Shown: positions 15,676-25,985, counted from the first letter of the stretch. The stretch is DNA of 64,000 nucleotides from Aristolochia californica (GCA_029961685.1 JARWKL010000054.1:1-64000), one strand, 5' to 3'. Notes: generated from the letters alone by a model not told the origin. Program-made: numbers and translations.

Positions 15676-18600
15676 TTCATCTTTCTTTCATTATTTCATA
15701 TTTATTTTTATATTTTATTTTATTTATATAGTAAATTTTACTTTCTATATTTTATCTTTCTTTCAGTATTTCATTTTACTTTCCATATTTCATCATTCTT
15801 TCTATATTTCATTTGACTTTCTATATTTCATTTTACTTTCTTTATTTCATCATTCTTTCTGTATTTAATTTAACTTTCTAAATTTTATCTTTCTTTCTAA
15901 ATGTCAATTTACTTTCTATATTTCATCTTTATTTCTGTATTTTATTTTAAATTCTATATTTCATCTCTCTTTATGTACATCATTTTACTTTCTATATTTC
16001 GTCTTTCTATCTATTTTTCATTGTACATTCTATATTTCATCTTTCTTTCTATATTTCATTTTACTTGCTATATTTAATCTTCCTTTCTATTTTTCATGTT
16101 ACTTTCTATATTTCATGTTACTTTCTATATTTCATCTTTCTTTCAATATTTTATTTTATTTTCTATATTTCTTTTTACTTTCTATATTTCAACTATTTTT
16201 GAATATTTCATATTTATTTTTATATTTTATTTTATTTATATAGTAAATTTTACTTTCTATATTTCATCTTTCTTTCAGTATTTCATTTTACTTTCCATGT
16301 TTCATCATTCTTTCTATATTTCATTTGACTTTCTATATTTCATCTTTCTTTCTATATTTCATTTTACTATCTCTATTTCATCATTCTTTCTGTATTTGAT
16401 TTTACTTTCTATATTTCATCTTCCTTTCTATATTTCATTTTACTTTCAATATTTCATCTTTCTATCTATAGTTCATTTTAATTTCTATATTACATCTTTC
16501 TTTCCATATTTCATTTTTTTCTATATTTCATCTTTCTTTCATTATTTCATGTAACTTTTTATATTTCAACTGCCTTTCTATATGTCATTTTACTTTCTAT
16601 ATTTCATCTTACTTTCTATTTTTCCGTTTACTTTGTATATTTCATCTTCTTTCTATATTATTTTTTACCTTTTATATTTCATCTTTCTTTGTACATTTCA
16701 TTTTACTTTCTAAATATCTTCACACTTTCTATATTTGATTTTACTTTCTAAATTTCATATTTCTTTCTTTATTTCATTTTTCATTCTTTATTTTAACCTT
16801 CTTTCTATATTTCATCTTTTTTCTTTATTTCATTACACTTTCTATATTTCATCTTTCTTTCGTTATTTCATGTTACTCTCTATATATCATTCTTCTTACT
16901 ATATTTCATTTAACTTTCTATATTTCATCTTTCTTTCTATATTTAATTTTTCTTTTTGTATTTTATTTTACTTTTTATATTTTAACTTTCTTTCTATATT
17001 TCATTTTAGTTTCTATATGTCGTGTTTCTTTCTATATTTAATTTTACTCTCTACATTCATCTTTATTTCTATATTTCATTTTACTTTCTATATCATCGTA
17101 CTTTCCATATTTCATTTTACTTTTAATATTTTATCTTTCATTTTTCTTTCTACATCTTTCTTCCTATATTTCAATTCATTTTTTAAATTTTGTCTTTCAT
17201 TCTATATTTCAACCTTTTTTTCTATATTTCATATTTATTTTTATATTTCTTCTTTCTTTATATATTAATATTTAAATTTCTATATTTCATCCTTCTTTTA
17301 ATATTTCATTTTACTTTCATTATTTCATCTATATTTCTATATTTCATTTTACTTTCTATATTTCATCATTCTTACTATATTTCATTATACTTTTAATATA
17401 TTTCATCTTTCTTTATGTATTTCATCTTCCTTTCTATATTTCATTTTACTTTCTATATTTTATCTTTCTTTCTTTATTTTATGTTACTTTCTATAGATAA
17501 TTTTTCTTACTATATTTTATTTTACTGTCTATATTTCATCTTTCTTTCTATATTTTATTTTACTTTCTATATTTCATCTTTTTTCTATATTTTATTTTAC
17601 TTTCTATATTTCATCTTTCTTTTTATATTTCATTTTATTTTTATATTTCATCTTTCTTTTTATATTTCATCTTTCTTTTTATATTTCATCTTTCTTTTTA
17701 TATTTCATCTTTCTTTCTATATTTCATCTTTCTTTTTATATTTCATCTTTCTTTTTATATTTCATCTTTCTTTCTATATTTCATCTTTCTTTTTATATTT
17801 CATCTTTCTTTCTATATTTTATCTTTCATTATATAGTTCATTTTTCTTTCTATATTTCATTTTACTTTCTATATTTCATCTTTCTTTCTATATTTCATCT
17901 TTCTTCCTATATTTCATTTCATTTTTTATATTTCGTCTTTCATTCTATATTTTATTTTATTTTCTATATTTCATATTTATTTTTATATTTCTTCTTTCTT
18001 TATATATTAAATTTTAAATTTCTATATCTCTATATTTCATTTTACTTTCTATATTTCATATTTCTTACTATATTTCATTTTACTTTGTATATATTTCATC
18101 TTTCTTTATGTATTTCATCTTTCTTTCTATATTTCATTTTACTTTCTACATTTCATCTTTCTTTCTTTCTTTATTTCAAGTTACTTTCTATATGTACTTT
18201 TTCTTACTATATTTCATTTTACTTTCTACATTTCATCTTTATTTATTTATTTCATGTTACTTTCTATATATAGTTTTTTTTTACTATATTTCAATTTACT
18301 GTCTATATTTCATCTTTCTTTCTATATTTTATTTTAATTTCTACATTTCATCTTTATTTCTATATTTTATTTTACTTTCTATTTTTCATCTTTCTTTCTA
18401 TATTTTATTTTATTTTCTGTATTACATATTTCTTTCTATATCTAATTTTACTTTCTCGAGATCATCTTACTTTCTATATTTCATTTTACTTTCTATATTT
18501 TATCTTTCTTTCTATATTTCATTTAACTTTCTATATATCATTTTTCTTTCTAAATTTTGTTTTACATTCTATATTTCATCTTTCTATCTATATTTCATTT

Positions 18601-18770
18601 TACTTTCTATATTTTTTTTTTTTTATGTATTTCATTTTACTTTCTATATTTTATCTTACTTTCTACATTTCCTTTAACTTTCTAAATATCTTCACATTTT
18701 CTATATTTGATTTTACCTTCTTTCTATATTTCATTTTAGTTTCTATATTTCATCTTTCTTTCTTAATTTC
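15676..18770. repeat. Diverged 19-bp satellite without clear higher-order period
   Basis: The same monomer family continues (tttctatatttcat cores throughout), but copies are more diverged and I see no long repeated block. Parts resemble array A units (for example 17.2-18.6 kb shares its order of variants loosely), so this looks like an older, decayed edge of the array. No gene or RNA feature is visible. Confidence 0.8.
17632..17815. repeat. Homogenised run of one monomer variant
   Basis: About nine consecutive 19-bp units are nearly identical (atttcatctttctttttat, with c for t at one position), whereas neighbouring monomers alternate between variants. This suggests a recent local expansion by slippage or unequal exchange at single-monomer scale. 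Confidence 0.75.
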
Positions 18771-21182
18771 ATGTTACTTTCTATATTTCATCTTTCTTTA
18801 TGTATTTCATTTTACTTTCTTTATTTTAACCTTCTTTCTATATTTTATTTTACTTTCTACATTTCATCTTTCTTTATAAATTTCATTTTTCTTTCTATAT
18901 TTAATCTTTCTTTCTGTATTTCATTTTACTTTCTATATTTCATCTTTCTTTTTATATTTTATTTTACTTTCTATTTTTCATCTTACTTTCTATTTTTCAT
19001 TTTACTTTCTATATTTCAACTTCTTTCTATATTTCATTTTTCTTTCTATAATTCATCTTTCTTTCTATAATTCATCTTTCTTTCCATATTTCATTTTTTT
19101 ATTTCATCTTTCTATCTATATTAAATTTTATTTTCTATATTTCATCTTTCTTTATATATTTCTTTTTACTTTCTATATTTTATTTAACTTTCTATGTTTC
19201 ATATTTCTTTATATATTTCATTTTAATTTCTTTATTTTAACCTTTTTTCTATATTTCATTTTACTTTCTATATTTCACCTTTTTTTCTTTAATTTCATGT
19301 TACTTTCTATATTTCATCTTTCTTTATGTATTTCATTTTACTTTCTATATTTCATATTTCATTCTATATTTTATTTTACTTTCTTTATTTTAACCTTCTT
19401 TCTATATTTTATTTTACTTTCTACATTTCATCTTTCTTTATAAATTTCATTTTACTTTCTATATTTAATCTTTCTTTCTGTATTTCATTTTACTTTCTAT
19501 ATTTCATCTTTCTTTCTATATTTTATTTTACTTTCTATTTTTCATCTTACTTTCTATTTTTCATTTAACTTTCTATATTTCAACTTCTTTCTTTATTTCA
19601 TTTTTCTTTCTATAATTCATCTTTCTTTCCATATTTCCATTTTCTTTCAATATTTCATTTTTTATTTCATCTTTCTTTCTATATTAAATTTTACTTTCTA
19701 TATTTCATCTTTCTTTATATATTTCTTTTTACTTTCTATATTTCATTTAACTTTCTATGTTTCAGATTTCTTTCTATATTTCATTTTACTTTATTTATTT
19801 TAACCTTTTTTTCTATATTTCATTTTACTTTCTATACTTTCTATACATCCTTTTTTTTACTATATTTTATTTTACTTTCTATATTTCATTTCACTTTCTA
19901 TATTTCATCTTTCTTTCTATATTGCATCTTTATTTCTTTATTTCATGTTACTGTCTATATATCGTTTTTCTTTCTATATTTCATTTTACATTCTATATTT
20001 TATTTTACTTTTTATACTTCATCATTCTTTCTGTATTTCATTTTACTTTCTATATTTCATATTTCTTTCTTTATTTTATTTTACTTTCTATATTTCATCT
20101 CACTTTCTATATTTCATATTTCTTTCTATTTTTCTTCTTACCTTCTATTTTTCATTTTCTTTTCTATATTTCATCTTCTTTCTACAATTTATTTTACTTT
20201 CTATAATTCAACTTTCTTTCTATATTTCATCTTTCTTTCTTCATTTCATGTTACTTTCTATATTTCATCTTTCTTTATGTATTTCATTTTACTTTCTATA
20301 TTTCATATTTCATTCTATATTTCATTTTACTTTCTTTATTTTAACCTTCTTTCTATATTTTATTTTACTTTCTAAATTTCATCTTTCTATATAAATTTTA
20401 TTTTACTTTCTATATTTAATCTTTCTTTCTGTATTTCATTTTACTTTCTATTTTTCATCTTACTTTCTATTTTTCATTTTACTTTCTATATTTCAACTTC
20501 TTTCTATATTTCATTTTTCTTTCTATAATTCATCTTTCTTTCCATATTTCCATTTTCTTTCAATATTTCATTTTTTTATTTCATCTTTCTTTCTATATTA
20601 AATTTTACTTTCTATATTCCATCTTTCTTTATATATTTCTTTTTACTTTCTATATTTCATTTCACTTTCTATGTTTCAGATTTCTTTCTATATTTCATTT
20701 TACTTTCTTTATTTTAACCTTTTTTTCTATATTTCATTTTACTTTCTATACTTTCTATACATCCTTTTTTTTACTATATTTTATTTTACTTTCTATATTT
20801 CATCATTCTTTATAAATTTTATTTTACTTTTTATATTTCATCTTTCTTTTATATTTCATTTTACTTTCTATATTTCATCTTTCTTTCTATATTTCATCTT
20901 TCTTTCTTTATTTCATGTTACTTTCTATATATCGTTTTTCTTTCTATATTTCATTTTACATTCTATATTTTATTTTACTTTTTATACTTCATCATTCTTT
21001 CTGTATTTCATTTTACATTCTATATTTCATATTTCTTTCTTTATTTTATTTTACTTTCTATATTTCATCTCACTTTCTATATTTCTTATTACTTTCTATT
21101 TTTCATCTTACCTTCTATTTTTCATTTTCTTTTCTATATTTCATCTTCTTTCTACAATTTATTTTACTTTCTATAATTCAAC
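18771..21182. repeat. Satellite with a ~0.95-kb tandem duplication, left flank of the viral insertion
   Basis: The landmark 'ttcatgttactttctatatttcatctttctttatgtatttcatttt' recurs near 18771, 19294 and 20246. The last two head copies of about 0.94-0.95 kb; the first is partial. The last copy is interrupted at 21182 by the viral element. Its variants (such as ctttctatatatcgtttttc) belong to the same higher-order family as the right flank and array B. Confidence 0.8.
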
Positions 21183-24100
21183 CGTGGGTGAGTAGAGGGT
21201 CTGGACGGGGACAATACTAGAATTCTTATGAAAATGAAGATAATCATGGGAGATAGTAAGAGAGCCATTATTGTGGAGGATAAAATTGAAACCAAGGATA
21301 AAATCAACTTTAAGTTTAAGGTCCCGGACCCAGGTAAGCGGTAAAGGGTAAGAGGCAGAGAAGGTAGAACAATTAGTAAAAAATTGGAGTTGGCCATTAT
21401 CAACATATTGGGTATAAGGATTATAGGTACCGTCAACTTGTTGACTAAGAACTGTCTTGGAAGTAGTCTTAATGTAGTGGCGAGGAACTAGCCGTCGATG
21501 GATTATACACTTGGTACATCCAGAATCTACTAAAGCATCAAGGATTATGGAATGCTTATCTGGAAAGGTAAGTTTGGCTCTGACAAGAATACTAGAAAAG
21601 GATTTGTCTTGGTTACAGACAAAAGAGACTTCGGGTGTAGGTGAGGGAGTGACAGTAATACCATCATAGGAATCTTGTTCTAAGGCATCTAATCGGTGCT
21701 TTAATAAAGTAATCTCATCTTCACAGTTGCTAATTTTACGGGAAAGGATTTCTAGCTTAGTAGTGGAAATCTTATCTAGCTGGATAGTGGAGGTAGGTTG
21801 GATGCCTAACTGATTAAGACACGGGAGACAGGCTTCAATAAAGCATAAAGAACACTTGGCACGTTGTTTCTTACTAGGATACCATTTACACTGGAAACAT
21901 GGATTACTATCTAGGCCTGTAAACCACAACCAATTATGGGTACAATCTTGGGTAGTATCCATTCGGTCTAAGTGATAATCATCATCTTCATGTAAGTCTA
22001 TAATAAGGTCAGAATCTGAGTCAGAGTCAGAAGAGGTTCCTACGGTAGGTAGACTGACTATACTATAGATTGATTCGGTATCTGACATATATTCGTCTAC
22101 TTCGATTAAGTCTTGTTGAACATTTTCAACTAAAGTAGACCTTCGAGAATTAATATTTTGTCTTTTTGGACAGGTATTAGCTAAATGTTCTGATTGTCCA
22201 CAAATGTAACAAGTAAGTTTATTCTTATAGGTTCTTTTTGGGTTAAAACGTCTAACATGTCTTTCTCTATTCAGATAAGGCTTCCTACTTTTGGAGCGTC
22301 TAATAAAATAATTTTTCCGAAACTTACTAGGTCGTTTTGGTTTTTGTTGTTTTGAATGTTTAAAGCCATAAGCCTGGGCTGTGTAAATCTGTTTACAAAA
22401 CCCAAAGTCATCACCTTTGAGTTGTCTCTGAATTTGGATATCAGTACATTTTTCTTGTAACACTTGCATAATAAATTTTGTTCTTTGTCCTATGGAAAAT
22501 ACACTATTGGGATTAGGTTCTTCTATTTTCTGCCATTTTTCATAAATCTCTTTTCCTAAAGCACCTGGTAATTTTCTAAATAATTTTATTCCTAAATCTT
22601 TATTAAATGCATTTCCAGAAATGCATGTGTAATAAAAATAATCTTGTAAAATTTTTTTGACATATTTGTAGTTATACAAACTGAGTTGTTCTAGGTGTAT
22701 AACAGCATCTCTCTGAAGGGTTATAGAACCTAAATTTGGATCCTCGCCAGTAATTAATTGAAATACTTTATTAACAAAATTGTAGGGATTAGGTCCTAAG
22801 CTCATTAATTGGCCAAACTGGGTTGGATCATATCGTTTATAGCTTTCCCAGAGGGCTTTAGTACTTTCTCCTAAAAAGGTTTCTAAATATCTATACATTT
22901 CTTCGACGTCTTGTGATTGGAAATGTTGAATGTAATCTGAGACTACTTGGTTTTTCCAAAGGTCTAATACAGTTGTCCATTCTTGGGGATCATGTGCTGA
23001 AAGATTAAGGATTTTGCCTTTTCCTTTGTCTTGGAAAGTAATGGGTTTTTCTACATCTCTTCTTTTGCCTTTAGGATGTACAGGTTTTTCTAACGTAATA
23101 GGTTCTGTGTAAGGTATTCTAGGCATATTGCCAGAATGGAAAACTTCTCTTGGAGGAGGAGTAGGATAAGTTGTATAATTATTAGGGTGATTGACAGAAG
23201 AACTTTCTGCTTCCATATAATCTTTTATGCTAGAAAGATCTTCTTCAGAAGGAGCTAAAGGCATAGTGCCGATTCTAATATTTAATTCTTGATCATAATA
23301 TAAATATTCTTCTTCTTTAATTCTTTTATTCTTTATTAAGTCTTCCTCAAGATGAAGTAGTTCTCTTTCTGAGAGATGTAATTCTAATTCTTTAGGGTAA
23401 ATAATTTCATCTTTTCTTAATTCGGTTTCTATGTTGACTAAATCATAATTCTCACTAGAGATGGATTCAGTTTCTTCAGTATTTTTCTGTTCATAACTGT
23501 TAAACCTAATATTCACATTTCCTTTTGTGTCTGTATACATTAGACTTTCTTCGGGGCTAATAATTTTTTCTTCTCTAAATTTTAGGTTCCAGTCTAATCC
23601 AGCTAATTCTTCTGGATCAAATTTTATGGGTTTTAGTAATTTAATACCTTTATTACCTATTAGGTTTACTACATCATCAATTTTAATTTTAAACCTAGTT
23701 GTACTTGAGCTTGTGCATCTCCCTAAAAAGCCTACACATAACAGCAGATTATTTCCTACAAAAGAGTCATAGCCTTTTGTTTGAATTCCTATTTTTATGT
23801 ATTTTCTAAAATCTTGTAAACCTAAAAGGAAATCTGGTGAACAGTAAAAAATTCCTCCGTTCTGGTTCATATCAATTTCTGTTATTCCTAACATAGCTTT
23901 TTTAGGGTCTGCCCATCTATCATCATAAATGCTAAGTAAAGTTTTGGTTCCTAAATGTTTTCTCCCTAGTCCCTTAATTCCTATAACTATAAGTCCTAAA
24001 TGGACGAGAGAATATATCTTTTTTATTTCTTTAAAAGCAGGCTCTGCTATTAGGTTGACGTTTACTGAATCTTGTCCTACACAGCTAATCTGGAGTTCTC

Positions 24101-24344
24101 TATAATGTCTAAATAATCCTGTGTGGAAATTAAGAGGTCCTGTTCTGTAAAGTTGTTTAGGATTTAATAAGTTAAGCTGATTATTACTAAAAATAGTCAA
24201 ATCTTGATCTACGTCTATTATATCATCTAATTGAATGTCTTGTTGTTGGGAAGAACTACTTCTTCCGGTAATTCTATCTAAAATATTTAGATTTCTAAAA
24301 GAACTTGCTATTTCTTCTGAGGTACTTCGCCTAGAAATTGCCAT
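21171..24344 (-). CDS. Pararetroviral polyprotein, 5' portion: movement protein, coat protein, aspartic protease
   Basis: 1,057 codons from an ATG in good context (accATGGc). Residues ~60-250 look like a 30K-superfamily movement protein, with the LIVIGIKG strand and the D141/D142-R143 region. Residues ~260-450 are an acidic linker. Residues ~455-665 resemble the coat protein, followed by a strongly basic stretch (~668-710) and a CCHC zinc knuckle (C712, C715, H720, C725). A second Cys cluster (C816, C819, C831, C834, C839, C842) fits CX2CX11CX2CX4CX2C, known from badnaviruses. A predicted coiled coil at ~853-890 precedes the aspartic protease with D940-S-G. The last viral codon is at 21183-21185; the final three residues and the TAG stop are read from satellite DNA. 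RT is not downstream but at the other end of the insertion, so this is one half of a split polyprotein. It overlaps the preceding ORF by 37 nt in another frame, which suggests leaky scanning. Confidence 0.93.
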   Translation of the reverse strand: MAISRRSTSEEIASSFRNLNILDRITGRSSSSQQQDIQLDDIIDVDQDLTIFSNNQLNLLNPKQLYRTGPLNFHTGLFRHYRELQISCVGQDSVNVNLIAEPAFKEIKKIYSLVHLGLIVIGIKGLGRKHLGTKTLLSIYDDRWADPKKAMLGITEIDMNQNGGIFYCSPDFLLGLQDFRKYIKIGIQTKGYDSFVGNNLLLCVGFLGRCTSSSTTRFKIKIDDVVNLIGNKGIKLLKPIKFDPEELAGLDWNLKFREEKIISPEESLMYTDTKGNVNIRFNSYEQKNTEETESISSENYDLVNIETELRKDEIIYPKELELHLSERELLHLEEDLIKNKRIKEEEYLYYDQELNIRIGTMPLAPSEEDLSSIKDYMEAESSSVNHPNNYTTYPTPPPREVFHSGNMPRIPYTEPITLEKPVHPKGKRRDVEKPITFQDKGKGKILNLSAHDPQEWTTVLDLWKNQVVSDYIQHFQSQDVEEMYRYLETFLGESTKALWESYKRYDPTQFGQLMSLGPNPYNFVNKVFQLITGEDPNLGSITLQRDAVIHLEQLSLYNYKYVKKILQDYFYYTCISGNAFNKDLGIKLFRKLPGALGKEIYEKWQKIEEPNPNSVFSIGQRTKFIMQVLQEKCTDIQIQRQLKGDDFGFCKQIYTAQAYGFKHSKQQKPKRPSKFRKNYFIRRSKSRKPYLNRERHVRRFNPKRTYKNKLTCYICGQSEHLANTCPKRQNINSRRSTLVENVQQDLIEVDEYMSDTESIYSIVSLPTVGTSSDSDSDSDLIIDLHEDDDYHLDRMDTTQDCTHNWLWFTGLDSNPCFQCKWYPSKKQRAKCSLCFIEACLPCLNQLGIQPTSTIQLDKISTTKLEILSRKISNCEDEITLLKHRLDALEQDSYDGITVTPSPTPEVSFVCNQDKSFSSILVRAKLTFPDKHSIILDALVDSGCTKCIIHRRLVPRHYIKTTSKTVLSQQVDGTYNPYTQYVDNGQLQFFTNCSTFSASYPLPLTWVRDLKLKVDFILGFNFILHNNGSLTISHDYLHFHKNSSIVPVQTLYSPTVEL

Positions 24345-24763
24345 GGTTTTTTGCTTATACTTGACCTAGGTTGATCTATTTTTATTGCTTTTAGCTTTTG
24401 TGTAATAGATTCTATTTCTTTATCTATATTTTGTTGAGTACTTTTACTTGTTTTTAAATAATCTAGGTTTTCAGCTAAGCTTCCAACTTTGTTTTTAACT
24501 AATTTCAATTCTTCCTGAATCTTTGCAATAGTAAATTCTAAATCTGTTATTTTTAATTGAAGAGAAATTCCTAAACTTATGATTAAATCCACTATACTAT
24601 TTAATTGAGAATTCTGGCCGTGTAAACTATGTTCGTCACTATTAAAATGACACTTTATAGAACTTGATCCTATGAATTTTGGTTCTGTTTTTGCAGGGAT
24701 TCTTAAATCAAGATATTCTATTTTCCTAAAAGGTTCCAGGATGTCTGGGCTCTGATACCAAAT
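24308..24763 (-). CDS. Small coiled-coil ORF preceding the polyprotein, no in-frame ATG
   Basis: The frame is open from 24814 to a TAG at 24308-24310 but contains no ATG. The nominal start at 24592 is a GTG well inside the frame. One near-cognate candidate start is ATT at 24761-24763, directly before the primer-binding site, giving 151 residues; the true start is unknown. The middle (codons at about 24560-24440) has heptad-spaced hydrophobic residues with many K and E, predicting a coiled coil, and the C-terminus is basic. Small coiled-coil proteins precede the polyprotein in badnaviruses and tungrovirus, where at least one is virion-associated. Rice tungro bacilliform virus ORF1 is known to start at AUU. 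Coding status is inferred from frame conservation and position; the product is not identified with certainty. Confidence 0.7.
   Translation of the reverse strand: MWYQSPDILEPFRKIEYLDLRIPAKTEPKFIGSSSIKCHFNSDEHSLHGQNSQLNSIVDLIISLGISLQLKITDLEFTIAKIQEELKLVKNKVGSLAENLDYLKTSKSTQQNIDKEIESITQKLKAIKIDQPRSSISKKPWQFLGEVPQKK
24748..24760 (-). promoter_or_regulatory. Primer-binding site for initiator tRNA-Met
   Basis: The minus strand reads TGGTATCAGAGCC, a 13-nt complement to the 3' end of plant initiator methionine tRNA. This sequence primes minus-strand DNA synthesis in Caulimoviridae and conventionally marks nucleotide 1 of the circular genome. It lies between the leader and the first ORF, where it belongs. 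Confidence 0.95.
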
Positions 24764-24778
24764 GGAAGAGGGGTACTC

Positions 24779-24802
24779 TTTTTTTTTTTTTTTTTTTTTT
24801 TT
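24779..24802 (-). repeat. A24 homopolymer on the viral sense strand
   Basis: Twenty-four consecutive A residues (T on the plus strand) stand 18 nt upstream of the primer-binding site and directly after the stop codon of the 63-residue short ORF. In the frame of the following small ORF the run would read as eight lysines. It may be a slippage expansion or a real viral feature. Its length in the assembly may be inexact. Confidence 0.85.
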
Positions 24803-24992
24803 AATCTGGGTTATTTAATTCTGGGGAGACTACTCTTCTTATAACTTGTCTTCGAGGTATTCTAGGGATAATAATAGGTCTTGGTGTTTCAAAGATTCTA
24901 ATATAATGGTTAAGCGATAAAACAAAACAAATAAAACTAAAGATTATGAAGTTACAGAAAACTATAACTAAGGCAATATCAACAAAGAGCAT
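24801..24992 (-). CDS. Hydrophobic short ORF in the viral leader (63 residues)
   Basis: This ORF begins at a true ATG (24990-24992), the last ATG in any frame before the polyprotein ATG at 24344. Residues ~2-28 are strongly hydrophobic with no charge after D5, predicting one membrane span. The tail carries several arginines and an I-P-R-I-P-R-R motif. It ends at TAA right at the A24 tract. I recognise no family. It may be a small membrane protein or simply an AT-rich upstream ORF; leaders in this family normally carry several non-conserved short ORFs. Confidence 0.4.
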   Translation of the reverse strand: MLFVDIALVIVFCNFIIFSFICFVLSLNHYIRIFETPRPIIIPRIPRRQVIRRVVSPELNNPD

Positions 24993-25142
24993 ATATTTTT
25001 TCTAAAACTTTTAATATAATGGCAATAAATAAGAAAATATCTGATTCTAACAATTCTTCTAAATTTCTAGGAATCCAGATAAAATATTCGAACAGTCTTA
25101 AAGCAAAAATACTTAAAATCCAGATAGTACTATAGGGACCTA

Positions 25143-25274
25143 TTATGTAAAAATAAAAGCGTACGTTTGCAAAATATTATAAAACAAGCTTAAATATATA
25201 TACCAAGGAGGCAAGTATCTAAGGATTATTCTAGCAAATTGGTGTAATAAGGAAGAAACAAGCCAGATAAACAT
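25143..25274 (-). other. Leader short ORF, 43 codons, hydrophobic
   Basis: ATG at 25272-25274, TAA at 25143-25145. The product would be rich in L, I, F and Y. This is most likely one of the upstream ORFs typical of pararetroviral leaders, with no recognisable function. Confidence 0.35.
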
Positions 25275-25444
25275 AAGAAAGGGTACAGCGGCGTTGTAGC
25301 GACCGGGAGCGACGCTTGGTCCCTTGAGACAGAGGTCTCTTGGAAGCAGAGGCGGCTGTCAGGGTAGAACCCTCACCCAGTAGTATTCCAGCCTAATATA
25401 CCCAATCTGAGGAAACAGAAACAGAAAAAGGAGGAAACAAGAGT

Positions 25445-25516
25445 CTAACAAACAATGAAGGCAGTAAGGATGAGAGCAAGAAGAATGATGCCTACTGTAA
25501 TCCAAAGAACGAGCAT
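25445..25516 (-). other. Leader short ORF, 23 codons, single hydrophobic helix
   Basis: ATG at 25514-25516; almost every residue after the start is hydrophobic. The same frame is open upstream to about 25690 but has no other ATG (the frame's first candidate is TTG). Treated as an upstream ORF of the leader. Confidence 0.3.
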
Positions 25517-25859
25517 AGAACAACGAGATAGACAGACAAAATTATGCAAACTTCCTGAGGGTAGCTCCAACTCGTTCTCTTTTTCTAATCTCCAACTGGT
25601 CTCAGCACTCAAGATGAACAGAGGTGTGTGCTTTCCTAGCAGTAAGCTTTGGGCACGGGCTCCTTCAAAGTTCCACAACAACTAGTCCTTAGTCATCTTA
25701 GACATGTATGGGCAAACAAATGGAACTCAGGACCGTGAACCCTCAAAGGATTACACAATGCTTTTACTGTTCACAAGAGATGGACTTGAAGTAAGCGAAG
25801 ATTATTACAGAGAAACGAGAAGGAGCTTCCCTGAGGAAGGTCCCCGGAAACTTAGTAAA

Positions 25860-25985
25860 TTACGAAGAAGGAGGGAAAGAACTTACAAGAACAAGTTCAG
25901 ATATCAGCACTGAAGGAAAATGAAGGAAACCATGAAAGTCATTGAAGCAGCCAGAGAGTATGCTCAAACCGTGCTTTTCATTCAT
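25860..25985 (-). other. First leader short ORF, containing a splice-donor-like GTAAGT
   Basis: ATG at 25983-25985, TAA at 25860-25862, 41 codons. After exactly 33 codons the frame meets GTAAGT (25881-25886), a good 5' splice site. In rice tungro bacilliform virus the donor for the ORF4 mRNA lies in the first short ORF of the leader, so this arrangement is suggestive. The weakness is that the ATG lies only about 25-30 nt below the TATA box, so it may be at or before the transcript start. Confidence 0.45.
25881..25886 (-). promoter_or_regulatory. Candidate 5' splice site in the leader
   Basis: The minus strand reads CTT|GTAAGTTC. The intron-side six bases match the plant consensus; the exon-side bases do not (TT instead of AG). 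It splits the first leader ORF at phase 0. Confidence 0.45.

Larger units (their letters stand above)
24993..25980 (-). promoter_or_regulatory. Pararetroviral leader region with multiple upstream ATGs and local hairpins
   Basis: Between the predicted transcript start (about 25980) and the last upstream ORF I count further ATGs near 25981, 25942, 25933, 25705, 25696, 25516 and 25274, each opening a short frame. A GC-richer core at 25289-25400 holds small perfect inverted repeats, such as gagac-aga-ggtctc near 25326-25339 and agggt-aga-accct near 25361-25373. Long structured leaders with short ORFs, bypassed by ribosome shunting, are established for this family. I cannot fold the sequence, and I found no canonical AATAAA on this strand. 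Confidence 0.6.

Noticed and set aside
1..21182. Dozens of long plus-strand ORFs encoding F/L/I/Y/S-rich proteins, and likewise at 29263-64000
   Set aside because: They are translations of the 19-bp satellite, present in several overlapping frames at once, with ends set by random point changes. No domain, codon bias or initiation signal supports them.
21164..21436. Minus-strand ORF overlapping the protease region in another frame
   Set aside because: It is a shadow frame of the protease end and crosses the junction into satellite.
23527..23772. Plus-strand ORF inside the movement-protein region
   Set aside because: It is a shadow of the polyprotein coding strand.
25190..25202. TATATATTTAAG as the main viral TATA box
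   Set aside because: It would leave a very short leader and place most upstream ORFs and the GC-rich structured core outside the transcript; the element at 26009-26016 is better in sequence and position.
25455..25913. Plus-strand ORFs at 25455-25685 and 25704-25913
   Set aside because: They lie antisense to the viral leader, have no recognisable domain and are short enough to be chance.
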